Below are positions 1 to 11,718 of a stretch of DNA of 64,000 nt, piece after piece (within the stretch, counting starts at the first letter, position 1; the number at the start of each line of letters is the position of its first letter). The translations under genes and the position numbers were made by a program. Below the pieces are notes generated by a model. It was not told where the DNA came from, did not search any database, and saw only the letters and a list, made by a program, of their open reading frames with translations. The stretch lies in assembly GCF_030445035.2 (NCBI RefSeq), contig NC_080673.1, forward strand, positions 156,980,216 through 157,044,215, in the 5' to 3' direction. This stretch comes from Dasypus novemcinctus. Lineage: Eukaryota; Chordata; Mammalia; Cingulata; Dasypodidae.

Positions 1-189
1 TATGAAGTTTCAAATTGAAACTTATATTACTTAAAACTTATATTACTAAAAATCTAAACCCAATCAACTTAACTGCCAAGAGTCCAGTGTTCAGAAAAGG
101 AAGAGCAAATAAGCAGCACTGCTTAGAAAACAGTACCTGGATGACACCTATTTAGCTGTGCTACATTCTATATCCCTATTTTGGGGGGA

Positions 190-503
190 ATGAATTATGA
201 ATCCCACAAAAAATCAGGTTAAAATATTAATATATATTACTGGAGACCCTTATTAGGAGAGGAAATTTGGATGTGGTCAATAAGAAGCCAGCAGAAGCCA
301 GAAGTCAGAAGAAGTCAGAGAGGTGAGAGAGATCACCATGTTATATTCTGATGAGAATTCCACCAACCCCAGGGGAAGTCACGGCCTTGCCGAAGCCTTG
401 ATTTTGGACTTCTGGCTTTCAAAACCATGAGATAATAAATGCTTATTGTTTTAAGACAACCTATTGTTTTGTATTTGTCATAACAACCCTGGCAATCTAA
501 GAC
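190..503 (+). mobile_element. MaLR-like LTR fragment
   Basis: The right half has the organisation of an MLT1-type 3' LTR end: a gccttgattttggacttctgg block, then an ATAAT/AATAAA-like stretch near 434, then the terminal caatctaagacac near 491-503. The 5' part is eroded and its start is approximate. Related copies lie at 6879 and 17292. The left 190 bases of the window show nothing recognisable. Confidence 0.5.
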
Positions 504-1159
504 ACACCTAGCAATGCCTAAGGAAGCAGCAGAAATTGAGACAAACTTTAGAGCTTTAACAACTAAGGGGTTGGCCACAGGAAGCTGCAGTTTAGGCACC
601 TGTTTTCTGTGGGCTAAATGGAGCAGGTTCTCATCACTCACATACTTAGTGTCAGTTTTTGTTTTGTTCTGTTTCATTTTGAGAATGGCAGAGTTGAACC
701 AGAAAGATGAACTTTCCTTGCATAGCAAGCATTACCACTCACATTATACCTAAAAAAATATATCCTCAACTGAGAAAAGGAGTACTAATAATCTGAAATA
801 TACTACCTTTAAAAAGAAAAAAAAAGCTCACAAAAATTAACTCTTGAGTCACATTATGGGATAGCTGTTCCCATCCTGCTAATTTTGTGAATGACAGATG
901 GGATTTTATAACACCTGCTGCCTCACACTCTATAACTATGTTAAGCCATTTCTTTCCTGGAAGGATTAGATGGGAGGCTACTTTAAATATGAAATATAAT
1001 ACAGCTAACACCCAATTCCACCTTACTCAGAAGTAAGAAGAGAGGATACATACAAAGCTTATATAATAGCTAGCTTGCTTCCCCATAGTCTAGTTTCACG
1101 ACTATGAGAACTAGAAAAATTCATTTCTCCCTTAGATTATCTTGCTGAATTAATCCAAG
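504..1159. other. unassigned AT-rich intergenic or intronic DNA
   Basis: I see no coding frame, RNA gene or recognised repeat. Open frames on both strands here are short and resemble no known family. Confidence 0.5.
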
Positions 1160-1480
1160 TCTTAAAGACATCATATTGAATGAAATTAGCCAGACATAAA
1201 AGGACAAATATTGTATGATCTCACTTACATGAAGTAATTAGAATATGCACATTCACAGAATTTAGAAACTAAAATCTAGGTTACTAGGGGCTGGGGTGGG
1301 GGTAGAGAATGGGAAATACAGAATTTCTGTTTGCTGTAAGAGAAAAGTTTTGGTAACATATAGGGATGATGGGAGCAGAACACTAAGACTGCAATTAACA
1401 CCACTGAATTGTATATTTGAAAGTGGTTAAAATGGGAAATTTCAGGTCTACTTATTGCCAAAATAAACAAAACTTTAAAA
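1160..1480 (+). mobile_element. L1 3' end (older L1M-type)
   Basis: The order of landmarks is that of an old mammalian L1 3' end: gaatgaaattagccagacat, then gtatgatctcacttacatga, a G-rich tract (ggggctggggtggggg, about 1289), then the ccactgaattgtatatttgaaa block and a tail in AAAATAAACAAAAC. It is 5'-truncated. Similar short tails occur at 50035 and 53190. Subfamily is not assigned. Confidence 0.65.
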
Positions 1481-2482
1481 ACAATAGATGCATACAACAC
1501 AGTAAACTGTAATAGATTATTTTTAATAGTATAATTATAATAACATTGTTTCATCAATTGTAATAAAGGTTCCACACTAATGCAGAGTGTTAGTAATAGG
1601 AACAATAGTGTGTAAGAAGGTATATGGGAACTCTGTAATTTCTGCATGATTTTTCTGTAAAACCACAAATTCTCTAATAAAAATTAAAGCATTTTTAACT
1701 CTTTTATTTCCTTACAGTTAAGATTTTAGATTTGTTGGTCCTACTTTATAGATAATATATGTGAAGCTTAATAATATTTTTCAATATCCAGGGAAATGCT
1801 GATACATTAGCATCCATTTACTAGAGTGTCTATTCAGTAGAAGTCTCCACCACATAATAGGTAGCCATTAATCTGAAAGTCAGTTCTAGCGTGCCATGAA
1901 AATGAAAAGTAAATATAAAACTTACCCATAAATTGCTTCACAATTCATATTCAGGGGAATATTTTTTCCCTGCAAATTACTGTATCATTGGAGGATGAAG
2001 TAAGAGATATAAAAAAGAGATTTTGAATAGAAGTGTGCATTTACATGACAAAATAAACATTTGGAAATTGTTATCCCAAAAGATTGTATAGCTGAAACTA
2101 TAATAGAAATAAGAAAATATTTAGAAATTTAATTGACAATTGACAAGTGATTGACTCATTTCACTAACACTTTTCCACAAAATGAATTTACCATATGTGC
2201 TAGCTAGCCATTTAATCTGATCCCCAAAATGAAATTTACTATATTCTATTATCTTTCCAATTCGTTCATTCAACAAATATTTGAGAGCCTATCTGTGCCA
2301 GACATTTAAAGTTTTTAGTCTTTTTTCTACAAACAATCTTTCTTTGGTAACTCCACATTCTACTTATCAAGAGTTTAGAATTCTATGATACCTGAATCAC
2401 TTAAGGAAAAGAGTATTAAATCTTTTATATTTGTGGTGACAAATATGACTGTTTGGTCATATTTTACCAGGATATTGGAGGC
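1481..2482. other. unassigned AT-rich DNA
   Basis: About 1 kb with no recognised gene. Around 2260-2310 a short stretch (ttcattcaacaaatatttga) resembles the end of an ancient L2-class repeat, too short to assign firmly. Confidence 0.5.
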
Positions 2483-2915
2483 TGTGGTGGTTTGAAACTG
2501 TGTGGACTCCCAAAAATCATGTTCTTAAAGTTAATCCATTCCTGTGGGTGTAAGCTTATTGTAAGTAGGATTTTTTTATTAGGTTATTTCAGTTAAGGTG
2601 TGGACCAGGGTGGAATCCTCTTACTGGAGTCCTTTATAAATGGGATGAATAGAGAGAGATCGGAGAGAGAGAGAGATGGAAGCAAGAATCTAGAAGCAAC
2701 AAAACCTGGATAAGAAGGGAGAGACCAGCAGATGCCACCCTGTGCCTTGCCATTGGCAGAGTCGTCCAGTATCGCAGGCAGCTTGTCTTTGGGGAGAAAG
2801 CATTGCCTCATTATGTCTTGATTTGGACATTTTTTTCTTAGCCTCGAAATTGTCAGCGAATAAATTTCTCGTTAGAAGCCAACGCATTTTCTGCTTTCAG
2901 CAGCCCAGCAATTTA
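2483..2915 (+). mobile_element. MaLR-like LTR, lineage-type family
   Basis: It starts TGTGGTGGTTTGAAACTG and continues with a conserved block (ccattcctgtgggtgtaagc; ggagtcctttataaatggg). It ends near aagccaacgcattttctgc. The same landmarks, in reverse, appear in the minus-strand LTRs at 43329 and 58955. The last dozen bases (normally gctgactaataca) are not recognisable, so the 3' end is degraded. A GA-rich patch (2655-2680) lies within it. Confidence 0.6.
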
Positions 2916-3516
2916 AAACAGGGGCTCATTTCAGGTAGCCTAGAAATGAGATAACTGGGACTGAGGGTTCTTTCTCTCTGAAATGGGAGAGACTCACTTT
3001 TTCACAATGTCTCCAATACTGGGCAGCCAGCTTTTTCAGCACTCCTAAAAGAGCAGGCAACCAAGCTCACTTTGCCCAAGAAGTCCACTTGTGGCCAGGA
3101 CTCTCACACTCACCTTGTTTAAAGAGAGAACAACAGAGGGGTAGGGTTCCTCTATTTGTTGTCTATTTCTTCTATTCCTCACAGTGTACCCAACTGTGTC
3201 CTAGCTTAAGCATGTCTCTTTTTAGAATTTATAGAGAAGGTAAACCCATCTACCTGCTGCCCCTTCTCCCTGGGAATTGTGCCTTGCCCCAAGTGATATC
3301 GCTGATGTTCACTGGAGCTCTTTGCATAGCAATATTGCAGTAAACATTTTCTTGAGACCTATGGCAATCTTGGATCTGGCAGGGCTCCCTCCTATCTTTC
3401 TTTACAGCAACCCCATGTTTTGATGGAACTACCAGAGTTCCAGGTGGGACCAGCAGGCACATTCTACTTGATTCTCGCTCCCCAAACCTTGGGGAGGGCC
3501 TCCATTGCCAAAACCT
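2916..3516. other. unassigned, possibly LTR-like
   Basis: Moderately GC-rich, pyrimidine-biased sequence unlike its flanks. The stretch around 3325-3350 (gcaatattgcagtaaacatt) faintly resembles the poly(A) region of an ERV LTR, but I found no matching ends or target-site duplication. No coding frame is convincing. Confidence 0.25.
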
Positions 3517-4455
3517 TGAATCTCACTGCTTGTGGTAGTTATGTTCTATTAAACCATCACAAACACTGAATTAGCAAATTCTGAACCATTGCTTATAGGG
3601 CAATACATGCTAGGTTCCTGTTAATCTCTGGTCATAACATTTTCATCAACCAGTCAATACACCGCCTTGTTTTCTGTGTGTTTATTCATACAAATTGTTT
3701 ATTCATTAACATTGAGCTCACAGCCAACAGCACCATAATTCATGCTTGAATGAAGCTTATCTAATCCACACATTTTCTCTGCAAGGCGCATCAAGCTTTC
3801 TTGCATTTAACAACACTACACTGCACTCCAACACTATCCTACGAGTGCATTTTAAATGGCAAACTCACCAACAAAAAGTACAAAAATGCGAAAAACAATG
3901 TGACATTAAATTTGCATTATGAGAACTAAAACAAGAAGGCAGAGCATCACCTTAGACAATTTCAGCTGGGAACGTGTGGATGGAGAGACTCAAGTTTTTT
4001 GCTACTATGTATGTGGGTGCGAATAATCATGAAAGTGCCATGAGTCAGGAAGAGACGATATGTGGAGGTGTCTTAGGGACTTGGAGCTGCCCTGGATGGT
4101 GCTTCAGGGGCAATCACCGGACATTATAAATCCTCACAGGGCCCACTGGATGGAATGGGGGAGAGTATGGGCCATGATGTGGACCATTGACCATGAGGTG
4201 CCCAGAGACGTGCTTACCAAATGCAATGGATGTGTCATGATGATGGGAATGAGTGTTGCTGGGGGGGGAGTGGTGGGGTGGGGGTGGTGGGGTTGAAGGG
4301 GTCCTCATATATTTTTTTGTAATGTAATATTTTTACAAAATCAATTAAAAAAAAAGTGCCATGAGTATTGATTTTGGAGTTACAAATAAATTTTAGTGAG
4401 TAGGCAAATTCACAAGTACAGAATTCCCAAATAAAAAGGATTGACTATACTTGTT
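3517..4455 (-). mobile_element. Tigger-like (Tc1/mariner, pogo) DNA transposon remnant
   Basis: Landmarks match the reverse strand of a Tigger-class element: ggtagttatgttctatt at the left end, cactgaattagcaaattc, ctctggtcataacattttc, ttgttttctgtgtgttt, attcattaacattgagctca, gaatgaagcttatctaa. The right end is aggattgactata near 4438-4450. No intact transposase frame remains. The element is split by the L1 fragment at 4046-4352, so it is older than that insertion. The exact Tigger subfamily is not assigned. Confidence 0.6.
4046..4352 (+). mobile_element. 5'-truncated L1 3' end with 14-bp TSD
   Basis: It is flanked by perfect direct repeats aaagtgccatgagt at 4032-4045 and 4353-4366. It ends in an A run. 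Before the tail come a G-rich tract (4261-4290) and cctcatatatttttttgtaatg. The same 3'-end pattern occurs at 18124 (+) and, reversed, at 51170 (-), so all three belong to one L1 3'-UTR family. It interrupts the Tigger-like element. Confidence 0.75.
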
Positions 4456-6185
4456 CCCCTGCATCTAACATACACAGGAGCTGGGATGTGAGGTTGGTGG
4501 AGTTAGTGGAAGCAGAAGTTTGGAGTAGTGTGTTCAGAAAGATCACCTTCTAAACCCCACAGATTACCCTCCAGTTCTTCTCTCCCACACTCTTGTTTTT
4601 GTCATTGGTTTTTTGGTGCTGGGGAAGGAACTGGCTTCTCCAGATATAACTGCTTTCAAATCTTTTTCATAGCCTTACATCTAGACATTCCTTTTGATCT
4701 AAGAAAGCTAGAATCCAGTGTTTTTAGTCTCACACCCATAACTGACCACTTCCCTGGCCCCATCCAGATGGTGATCTCTTGCTCTGTAGCTCAAAGGGGA
4801 GACATGGCAATGGGCAATATTGATGTGGGGAGTAAAATACATAGACTAACACCTCACAGTATCACCCTTTATGAGTATTATGTTTTGCATGAAGGAATGG
4901 TTATGTCATAGTAAGTGGAAAGAACAAGAAAAATGTATTTATACCAGGCCTAAAGTTATATAAAATGAAAATATTCAGGGAGGAAGAAGAGTAAATTGCT
5001 AATTGTGGTTATATTTACAGTGGTTGGTTATGGGTGAGCTTGTTTTTTTTTATTTTTTATTTTTTTATCAAAATGGTTGTGATGACTTTCAAAATAGGAA
5101 AACAATGAAATTATCAAAACAGAGAAATATATTTCATTGCTTGCAGTGAACAAGCAATGAACAGACCTAAATAATCAATCCTATTCCTTTTGGTAAACTA
5201 TTCTAATCTTTTAATAACCTTGTCAAGAAATCTTCCCTCTATCACTAAATTTCTTCTGCTACATTATTTTAATGCTTCTTTTGTCTCTGGCTGAAGTTTC
5301 AGTTTGTTAATTAGTCAATGCTGTCACCATGGTTAAACACAAAAGAAAAGTATCTTTCTGTATTACATTTATCTGTTGTAAGTAATGATAATACATTGAC
5401 TAAACTATTAAATGCTTATTGAAAACATATTTATATCATATTTATGAAAACTTCTATCATAATGGATCATATTGGCATAAATATGAACAGAGATCAATGA
5501 TTTATCTTTATATTCTCAGTATCTATTAACTTCTTAGTACATAATGATTGTTGAATAAAATGAATTAAATTTTAAGATTTTAAAATTATGATCAATTTTT
5601 AAACAATCAGTTCCTAAAAATATAAATGATTTGATATACCTCAATTTAAAAAAAAGTCTCTGAATTAAAACCCAGATTACATTTGAAGATATTTTTAAAG
5701 ACAACTGTCCTCATCTACAAAATGAGAGCCTTTGCCTGGAGGGCCTCTAACTGTTCTACCATCTATAAAAGTATGTATTCCCTGATTTTAGAACTTACCG
5801 GCCCACTGTTGGCAGAAAATTAAAAACTAGTTGTTTTTCATTTTAAATATTGTTTCCTCTATCTTAAGAAAAACTTAAAAAAACAACCCAGAATTGGCAT
5901 ATTTGGGCCAGACCTGTAGTGTCAATGGCAAACATAGTTGAGTAATGATCTAGTCTAGCGGATTCAGACAGCAGAGCTGTGTGACTAATTTAAACAATTC
6001 TTGTTCAAGATGACAGAATGTAGGTTATTTTTACAAGTACTGAAGATGGTTTTAAAAATGGCTGTGTATTTTAAAGTTTTTTTCACACTCCATGTTGACT
6101 GTGCACATAGCCTGAAAAGAAATTAGAGTACAAAAGGAGTACTACAGGGACAGTTAGTTTACAACCAATAGTTTCCTTATTACTG
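4456..6185. other. unassigned AT-rich DNA
   Basis: The first 450 bases contain an open + frame (4528-4911, 127 codons) that resembles nothing I know. The rest is AT-rich. A weak L2-like end (ttgttgaataaaatgaatt) lies near 5550. No RNA gene is seen. Confidence 0.5.
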
Positions 6186-6404
6186 TTTTTTAGATACTGG
6201 GGGCTGGGGATTGGTCCCGGTACCTAGTATGTGGGAAACCAGCGCTCAACCCACTGTACCACATTGGCTCCCCTGAGTTGGTTTTTTCATTTGTTTTGCT
6301 TGTTGTTGTTTTTGTTGTTTTTTAGGAAGCACTGGAACTGAACTGGGGACCTCCCCTGTGGAAAGAGGCAGGTGCTCAATCGCTTGAGATCCTCTCCCTA
6401 CGAT
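6186..6404 (-). mobile_element. DAS-SINE, dimeric form
   Basis: Two tRNA-like heads lie in tandem on the minus strand. The first (about 6196-6275) carries the reversed B-box region (attggtcccggtacc) and ends ggctcccc. A T-rich linker (ttgttgttgtttttgttg) follows, then the second head (about 6325-6402). Both are internally diverged. Non-coding Pol III-type retroposon. Confidence 0.85.
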
Positions 6405-6878
6405 TAACAGGTTTTTTTTTAAAGTTTGGGTCATAAAATATCAGAAGCACTTGGGAGAAATAAAATTCATTACCTAATAAAGTGACTCTTCAGCCTCCAG
6501 TCCAGAGCTTTGTATAGTTTCAGCATAGTCCAAAGGAGTAGCAATTCAGACCATTGAGAATCCAGATGGATCTGTCCTAGTTTGAAGTGATCTGTTCCAA
6601 GATGGGGTAATCAATCCCCCTGTGCTCTGGAGGTTCCTGAAACATCTCTGAAGAGCCCGTGGCATTTTTAGATTCAACTAAGGGATCTCATTCAGTCTAA
6701 GGTAGCTAGAGATCCTTTAATATCTTAAACTCAGGCTGAGGCAATTCCCATGGCATTGTTTCCCAAAAGTGATAGTTGGGGTGTTTAAGCCAATGGCATG
6801 TTCCCTGCCCATTCCTCTGCAAATATACCACCACGGCATGCTCTACACCCATCCTGTCCAATATGGGGCCACTAGCCA

Positions 6879-7328
6879 TGTGTTAGGGATTGAATCATGA
6901 TCCCCACAAAAGGAATGTTCAGGTCCCAACCCCTGGGCCTGTGGTTGTGAACCCATTTGTAAATTGGACCTTTGAAGATGTTATTAGGTAAGGTGTCTCA
7001 AACTGAATAATGATGGGACTTAATATAATATGGTTGAAGTCCTCATAAGCAAAGGAAATTGAACAAGTCAAAAAAGAAAGAAAGGACCCACAAGGAGCAT
7101 GCAGAAGCTGGAAATCAATGGAACTTCCTAATGAGAAAGGAAAAGATGCTGCTGTACGTGTTGCCATGTGCTGGAAAAGCCAAGGACCCTCAAAGTTTGC
7201 CAGACAGTGGGAAAAAATCTCAGGAGGAGGCAAGCCTTCTAGCCTCTGAAACTGTGAGCCAATAGATCCCCATCATTAAGCCAACCCATCATATAGTATT
7301 TTTTTAGCAGCTGGGAAACTAAAACACC
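6879..7328 (+). mobile_element. MaLR-like solo LTR
   Basis: It begins TGTTAGGGATTGAATCATGA and follows the MLT1 order: tcccaacccctgggcctgtgg; ctgaataatgatgggactta; agcctctgaaactgtgagcc. It ends gggaaactaaaaca. Flanks are ccatg and ccagg, an imperfect 5-bp duplication. It lies inside the hAT-like element. No internal retroviral genes accompany it. Confidence 0.6.
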
Positions 7329-7586
7329 AGGTGTGTGGATGCTGAGCACTTAAAAGCGGCAAGTCCAAATTGAGATGACTGTAAGCATAAAATATACGCA
7401 GGATTTTGAAAGCTTACCACACACACAAAAAGAAGAAAAACGTAAAAGGTCTCAATAATAATTTCTTATATTGCTCACATGTTGAAAAGGTAATATTTTG
7501 GAAAAATTGGGTTAAATAAGAAAAATTATTAAAATTCATTTTGCCTGTTTCTTTTTACTTTTAAAATATGGCTACAAGAAAATTTA

Positions 7587-7998
7587 GGAAGTGGATGTGG
7601 CTTAACTGATAGAGCTTCCGCCTACCATATAGGAGGTCCAGGGTTCAAAACCCAGGGCCTCCTAGGCCATGTGGTAAGCTGGCCCACAAGCAGAGCTGCC
7701 ACTCACAAGCAGTGCGTGCCATGCAGGGGTGCTCCCTGCATAGGGGTGCCCTATGTGAAAGGAGTGCGCCCTGAAAGGAAAGTTGCCCTGTGCGAAAAGT
7801 GCAGCCTGCCCAGGAGTGGTGTGACACACAGGGAGAGCTGACGCATCAAGATGATGCAACAAAAAGTGGCACGGATTCCTGGTGCTGCCTGACAAGAATA
7901 CAAGTGGACACAGAAGAACACACAGTGAATCGATACAGACAGAGACAAGGGGGCGGGGAAGGGGGGAGAAATAAATCTTTGAAAAAAAAGGAAAAAAT
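7587..7998 (+). mobile_element. DAS-SINE, long (type III) form
   Basis: The tRNA-like head starts ggaagtggatgtggctta (A-box region) and contains a B box, gggttcaaaaccc, at about 7640. A long tRNA-unrelated body follows (gtgccatgcaggggtgc; gcagcctgcccaggag), then a C/G-rich patch and a tail in aaatctttgaaaaaaaagg. A short duplication aaaattta flanks it. The open frames it contains are incidental. Confidence 0.9.
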
Positions 7999-8059
7999 TT
8001 AAACTAGGTAGGTGCATTTGTGCCTGACATATTTCTATCGGACAATACTGCTCTACACA

Positions 8060-9119
8060 GGCACCAGTGGGAAGAGTTGCCTGTTCCTAGCAGCATGCTG
8101 GGAGATGTGACTGGGACCACTGGCAAAGGCTCTAGCATAAACAGCATATGGGGTACATATGTGATGGCCAAGGGCAGGGGGCTGGGTGTTGGGTGCTAGG
8201 TGCTAGGAGTTGGAGCTGAAGCTGATACTGAGAGCTGATGAGTAGAGGGAAGATAAAAGAGATTTTGGCCTTTTTTCCTGAATTTTAAGTGGGAAAAAAG
8301 TGAGTTAATTAAAAAGTATGTTAGTACAAGTAGATCTGTGGATCTATAAATAGGCCAACGGAAGTGTTACACATCAAGGAGACTTTGTTTACTTAAGATT
8401 TTTAAAACAAAACCATTGACATGTGCTTTACAATATTATGTGTTGGTTTTATTGTGAGTCCCTATCATTTCAATTTCATAATACAGGGCTTATCTTCTCC
8501 ATCACTTCGGGTGATTGCTAGTTTGGGGCCATTGCAGGAAGGAGAGACGCTAACTCCTCGGTCCCACACTGTTCTTTTTCTGACTTTACCTATACGTGTG
8601 ACCTCAGTCTCACACTACATTGGAATTGACAATCAGAGCACCTATACTTAGGAGAGGAGTTGGCAGTATGCCGAACTGTCCTTTTGAATGTTTTTTATCA
8701 GCCCCTGGGAATTCAAGGTGCATTATTATGGAAGGATGTTCAAGAATTTCTGTTTAAAAGGAATACAAGAATTGTTCTTGACTTTGACAAAGAGTTAACA
8801 ATGTAAGGAGTTATACAGAATAGAAAAACAGCCTCATCCATCTAGGATAAAGGTGATCTTGGAAAAAGAACTGAGTTCATTAAGTCATCTACTTCCACAA
8901 AAAGATGTATACATTTATTCAGTCATTTAACAGTTTAATGAGAGTCAGCCATATGCAAGATGAAACTATATGGTAAGTGCTAATTTTATGAAATCTTGAA
9001 GCAAATAAAAAGATTTCTTATATCTAAAAACTTCAAAATAGAGAAATTAAAAATTGGTTAATCAATAATATCTGTGTTCCCTTCTCAGCCCAAAACAGTC
9101 AGATTGGACTGTCTTCAAG
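8060..9119. other. unassigned DNA
   Basis: About 1 kb without recognised repeats or exons. The region 8160-8240 is G-rich with short direct repeats (gggtgttgggtgctaggtgctagg). A 76-codon + frame at 8421-8651 has no recognisable features. Confidence 0.5.
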
Positions 9120-9131
9120 ATTAAGGAATGT

Positions 9132-9624
9132 CTTTTCTGTCCTTTTGCGGTGTTCAAGATGCCGAAGCCAGCTCATGGTCGAACCTCTGGTGTAAAATTC
9201 TGGATTTCCCTGGGTCTTCCGGTAGGATTCGTGATCTACTGTGCTGACAACACAGGTTCCAAAAATCTATACATTATCTCTGTAAAGGGGATCAAGGGAT
9301 GGCTGAATAGACTTCCTGCTGCTGGTGTGGATGACGGGATGACGGCCACAGAAAGAAGGTCCATCCCAGCTGTGGTCATTCGACATTAAAGTAATACCAG
9401 AGAAAAGACACTGTGCTCCTTTATTTTGAAGATAACGCAGGGATCCATAGTAAACAATAAAGAAGAAATGAAAGGTTCAGCTAACACAGGACCAGTAGGA
9501 AAGGAGTATGCAGACTTATGGCCCAGGATTGCAGTCAATGGATGGTAGCATTGCATGATTCTCCAAAATATTTGTGTAAAAAAACAAAACAAAACATTAA
9601 AAATTATTTGCTTCCAAAAAAACT
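9132..9624 (+). pseudogene. RPL23: processed pseudogene of ribosomal protein L23
   Basis: The mRNA copy begins with a pyrimidine-rich leader (cttttctgtccttttgcgg), typical of 5'-TOP ribosomal protein mRNAs. The ATG is at 9159. The encoded start contains [36 protein letters not shown] and PAVVIR, all L23 landmarks, uninterrupted by introns. A deletion near 9340 removes several codons, a stop follows at 9387, and later frameshifts scatter the rest (CDS remnant to 9558). An A-rich tail follows. Perfect TSDs attaaggaatgt lie at 9120-9131 and 9625-9636. It cannot encode full L23. Confidence 0.94.
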
Positions 9625-9636
9625 ATTAAGGAATGT

Positions 9637-10715
9637 AACTGCTGACTAAACTGGGTGATTAGGTCTAAAAAAATAATAAACAAACTGGCATATATAATTA
9701 ACTGTAAGTCCAAAAATGCCACATATACAGTTGTACAATTTCATTTTACTCTCATGTCAGAATTATTGCTATAGCATTTAATCCCAAGGGTAGCATATGC
9801 TCTAAATTTTACTAATAAATTATGTGCATTAAAAATCTGAAAATATAACTTTTATCCTCCAAAACAAATTATTTTTGAATTATGAAAAAAATGCTTAATA
9901 AGAAAACATTCCTTTTAAAGGAGTAAGATGTTAATTTTTATCTCTTAAAAAAAATGGGAGGACTGCCACCAATTCTTCTAGTGGATTTCCTAATAACGTA
10001 ATAACAATGTGTTCAGCAGTCTCAAAGGACTGGAGGCAGAAAATGTATGCTATATATACATCAGCTATTGATCCCCATTTGGTGACATTTGCTCTTGGGG
10101 GAGTTAACAAGAATCCCAGTGCAGAAAGCAAAGTCGTCTGTGAAAACTGACTGACAGTTCTAGACTCAGATAAATTCAAATTGAGAAGGACTGGATCTGA
10201 GCTGGGCATCAGTTGTTCCAGCTTTCACCTTCCCTCTTCTCCACTCAGAGTTGGACCTTTTGTCTTCCTATCTAGAAACACCCAGATTAATCCTTTCAAA
10301 GGTTAGAAACACAGCCAATGTTTACTTTCCTCCAGAGAGAGGGTGTATTTTTAGACACAGAGGCATGGACAGCAGCTGTTACTGTGGAAGTAGGGTGGGG
10401 AGAGAAGAGTTAACATCATTTGGACTGAAAAAGGAATGGACTAAGTAACAATAGGAGCATAACTCTTCCATAAGGAAAAAAATTATTTTACTTTAAAAAA
10501 TAAACATGCTGCACCACTAGCATTATCTATTTGCATTTGCTTAATTATAGTTACTTTTAAAACATTCTACAATTCAGATTTTATGTTAATTCTATGATTC
10601 TTTCGTTTGTTAGGTTTAAGGAAATGTAGACTTAATGTTCTTTTTCTGTCTTTGGCTTTTTCATTTTGCAGACACAAGTTAATGTCAATGGTATACATTC
10701 TTGTATACATTTGTA
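9637..10715. other. unassigned DNA
   Basis: AT-rich with a better-composed patch at 9930-10440. A 92-codon minus-strand frame (10209-9931) opens with ATG, but I do not recognise its product and found no splice or poly(A) context. I treat it as chance. Confidence 0.4.
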
Positions 10716-10770
10716 TACATTCTTGGAGAAATGCCTATTCATATCCTTTGCCTGTTTAATAAATTTGTCT

Positions 10771-11150
10771 TTTTTTTTTAAATTTTTTTTTAAGATTTAT
10801 TTATTTATTTGAATTCCCCCACCCCCCGGCTGTCTGTTCTCTGTGTCTATTTGCTGCGTCTTGTTTCTTTTGTCTGCTTCTGTTGTCGTCAGCGGCATGG
10901 GAAGTGTGGGCGGCGCCATTCCTGGGCAGGCTGCACCCTCTTTTGCGCTGGGCAGCTCTCCCTACGGGTGCACTCCTTGCGCGTGGGGCTCCCCTACGCG
11001 GGGGACACCCCTGCATGGCAGGGCACTCCTTGCGCGCATCAGCACTGCGCATGGGCCAGCTCCACACGGGTCAAGGAGACCTGGGGTTTGAACCACGGAC
11101 CTCCCATGTGGTAGACAGACGCCCTAACCACTGGGCCAAGTCCGCTTCCC
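10771..11150 (-). mobile_element. DAS-SINE, long (type III) form
   Basis: Minus-strand copy: poly(T) and ttaagatttatttat at the left, then ggctgtctgttctctgtgtc, a GC-rich body, and the tRNA-like head at the right (gggtttgaaccacggac; ccactgggccaagtccgc). The duplication aaatttgtcttttt flanks it (from 10761 and 11151). The body is rich in CpG, suggesting a relatively young copy. Confidence 0.92.
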
Positions 11151-11718
11151 AAATTTGTCTTTTTATTGTTGGGTTTTAAGGCTTCTTTTTTATTCTCAAT
11201 TCTGGATAAATATACCTTTTACAGATAAATGATTTGCAATTTTTTTTTTTTAGCGTTTTATGGGTAGTCTTTTCATTTTCTTGATAGTATCTTTTAATGT
11301 AGAAAAGTGTTTAATTTTGATGAAGTTCAATTTATCAGTGTTTCTTCTTATGGATCATACTTTTGGTATCAAGTCTAAGAACGCTTTGACTAGCTTTAGA
11401 GCCAGCAGATTTTCTCTTATAAACTTTTTCTTAAAGTTTTGTAGCTTTATGTTATATTTATGATCCATTTTGCATTAATTTTTGTATAAGATATGAGACT
11501 TATGTCAAGCTTCATATTTTTGCCTATGGAAAACCAATTGCTCCAGCACCATTACTGAAAACGTTGTCTTTACTCCACTGAATTGCTTTTGGACTCTTGT
11601 CAAATATTGTTGGGCATGTCTGTGTGTGTCTATTTCTGATTCCTCTTTCCTATTCCATTCATCTGTGTGTCTGTCCTTTTGTCAATTTGACACAGTCTTG
11701 ATACTCTAAAAAGTATTG

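Larger units (their letters stand above)
6853..8058. mobile_element. hAT-like (Charlie/MER-type) DNA transposon remnant, split twice
   Basis: The left end cctgtccaatatggggccactagcc (about 6856) and right end atcggacaatactgctcta (about 8037-8055) are near inverted complements, as expected for a non-autonomous hAT element. Internal landmarks are gctgagcacttaaaa, gtccaaattgagatg, gttaaataagaaaaattatta and ggctacaagaaaattta. An LTR (6879-7328) and a DAS-SINE (7587-7998) interrupt it. A second copy in the opposite orientation is at 34105. Confidence 0.55.

Noticed and set aside
4528..4911. 127-codon + frame
   Set aside because: No recognisable domain and no exon signals; plausible by chance.
9931..10209. 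92-codon minus-strand frame
   Set aside because: Reasonable composition but no recognisable motif, splice context or poly(A) signal.
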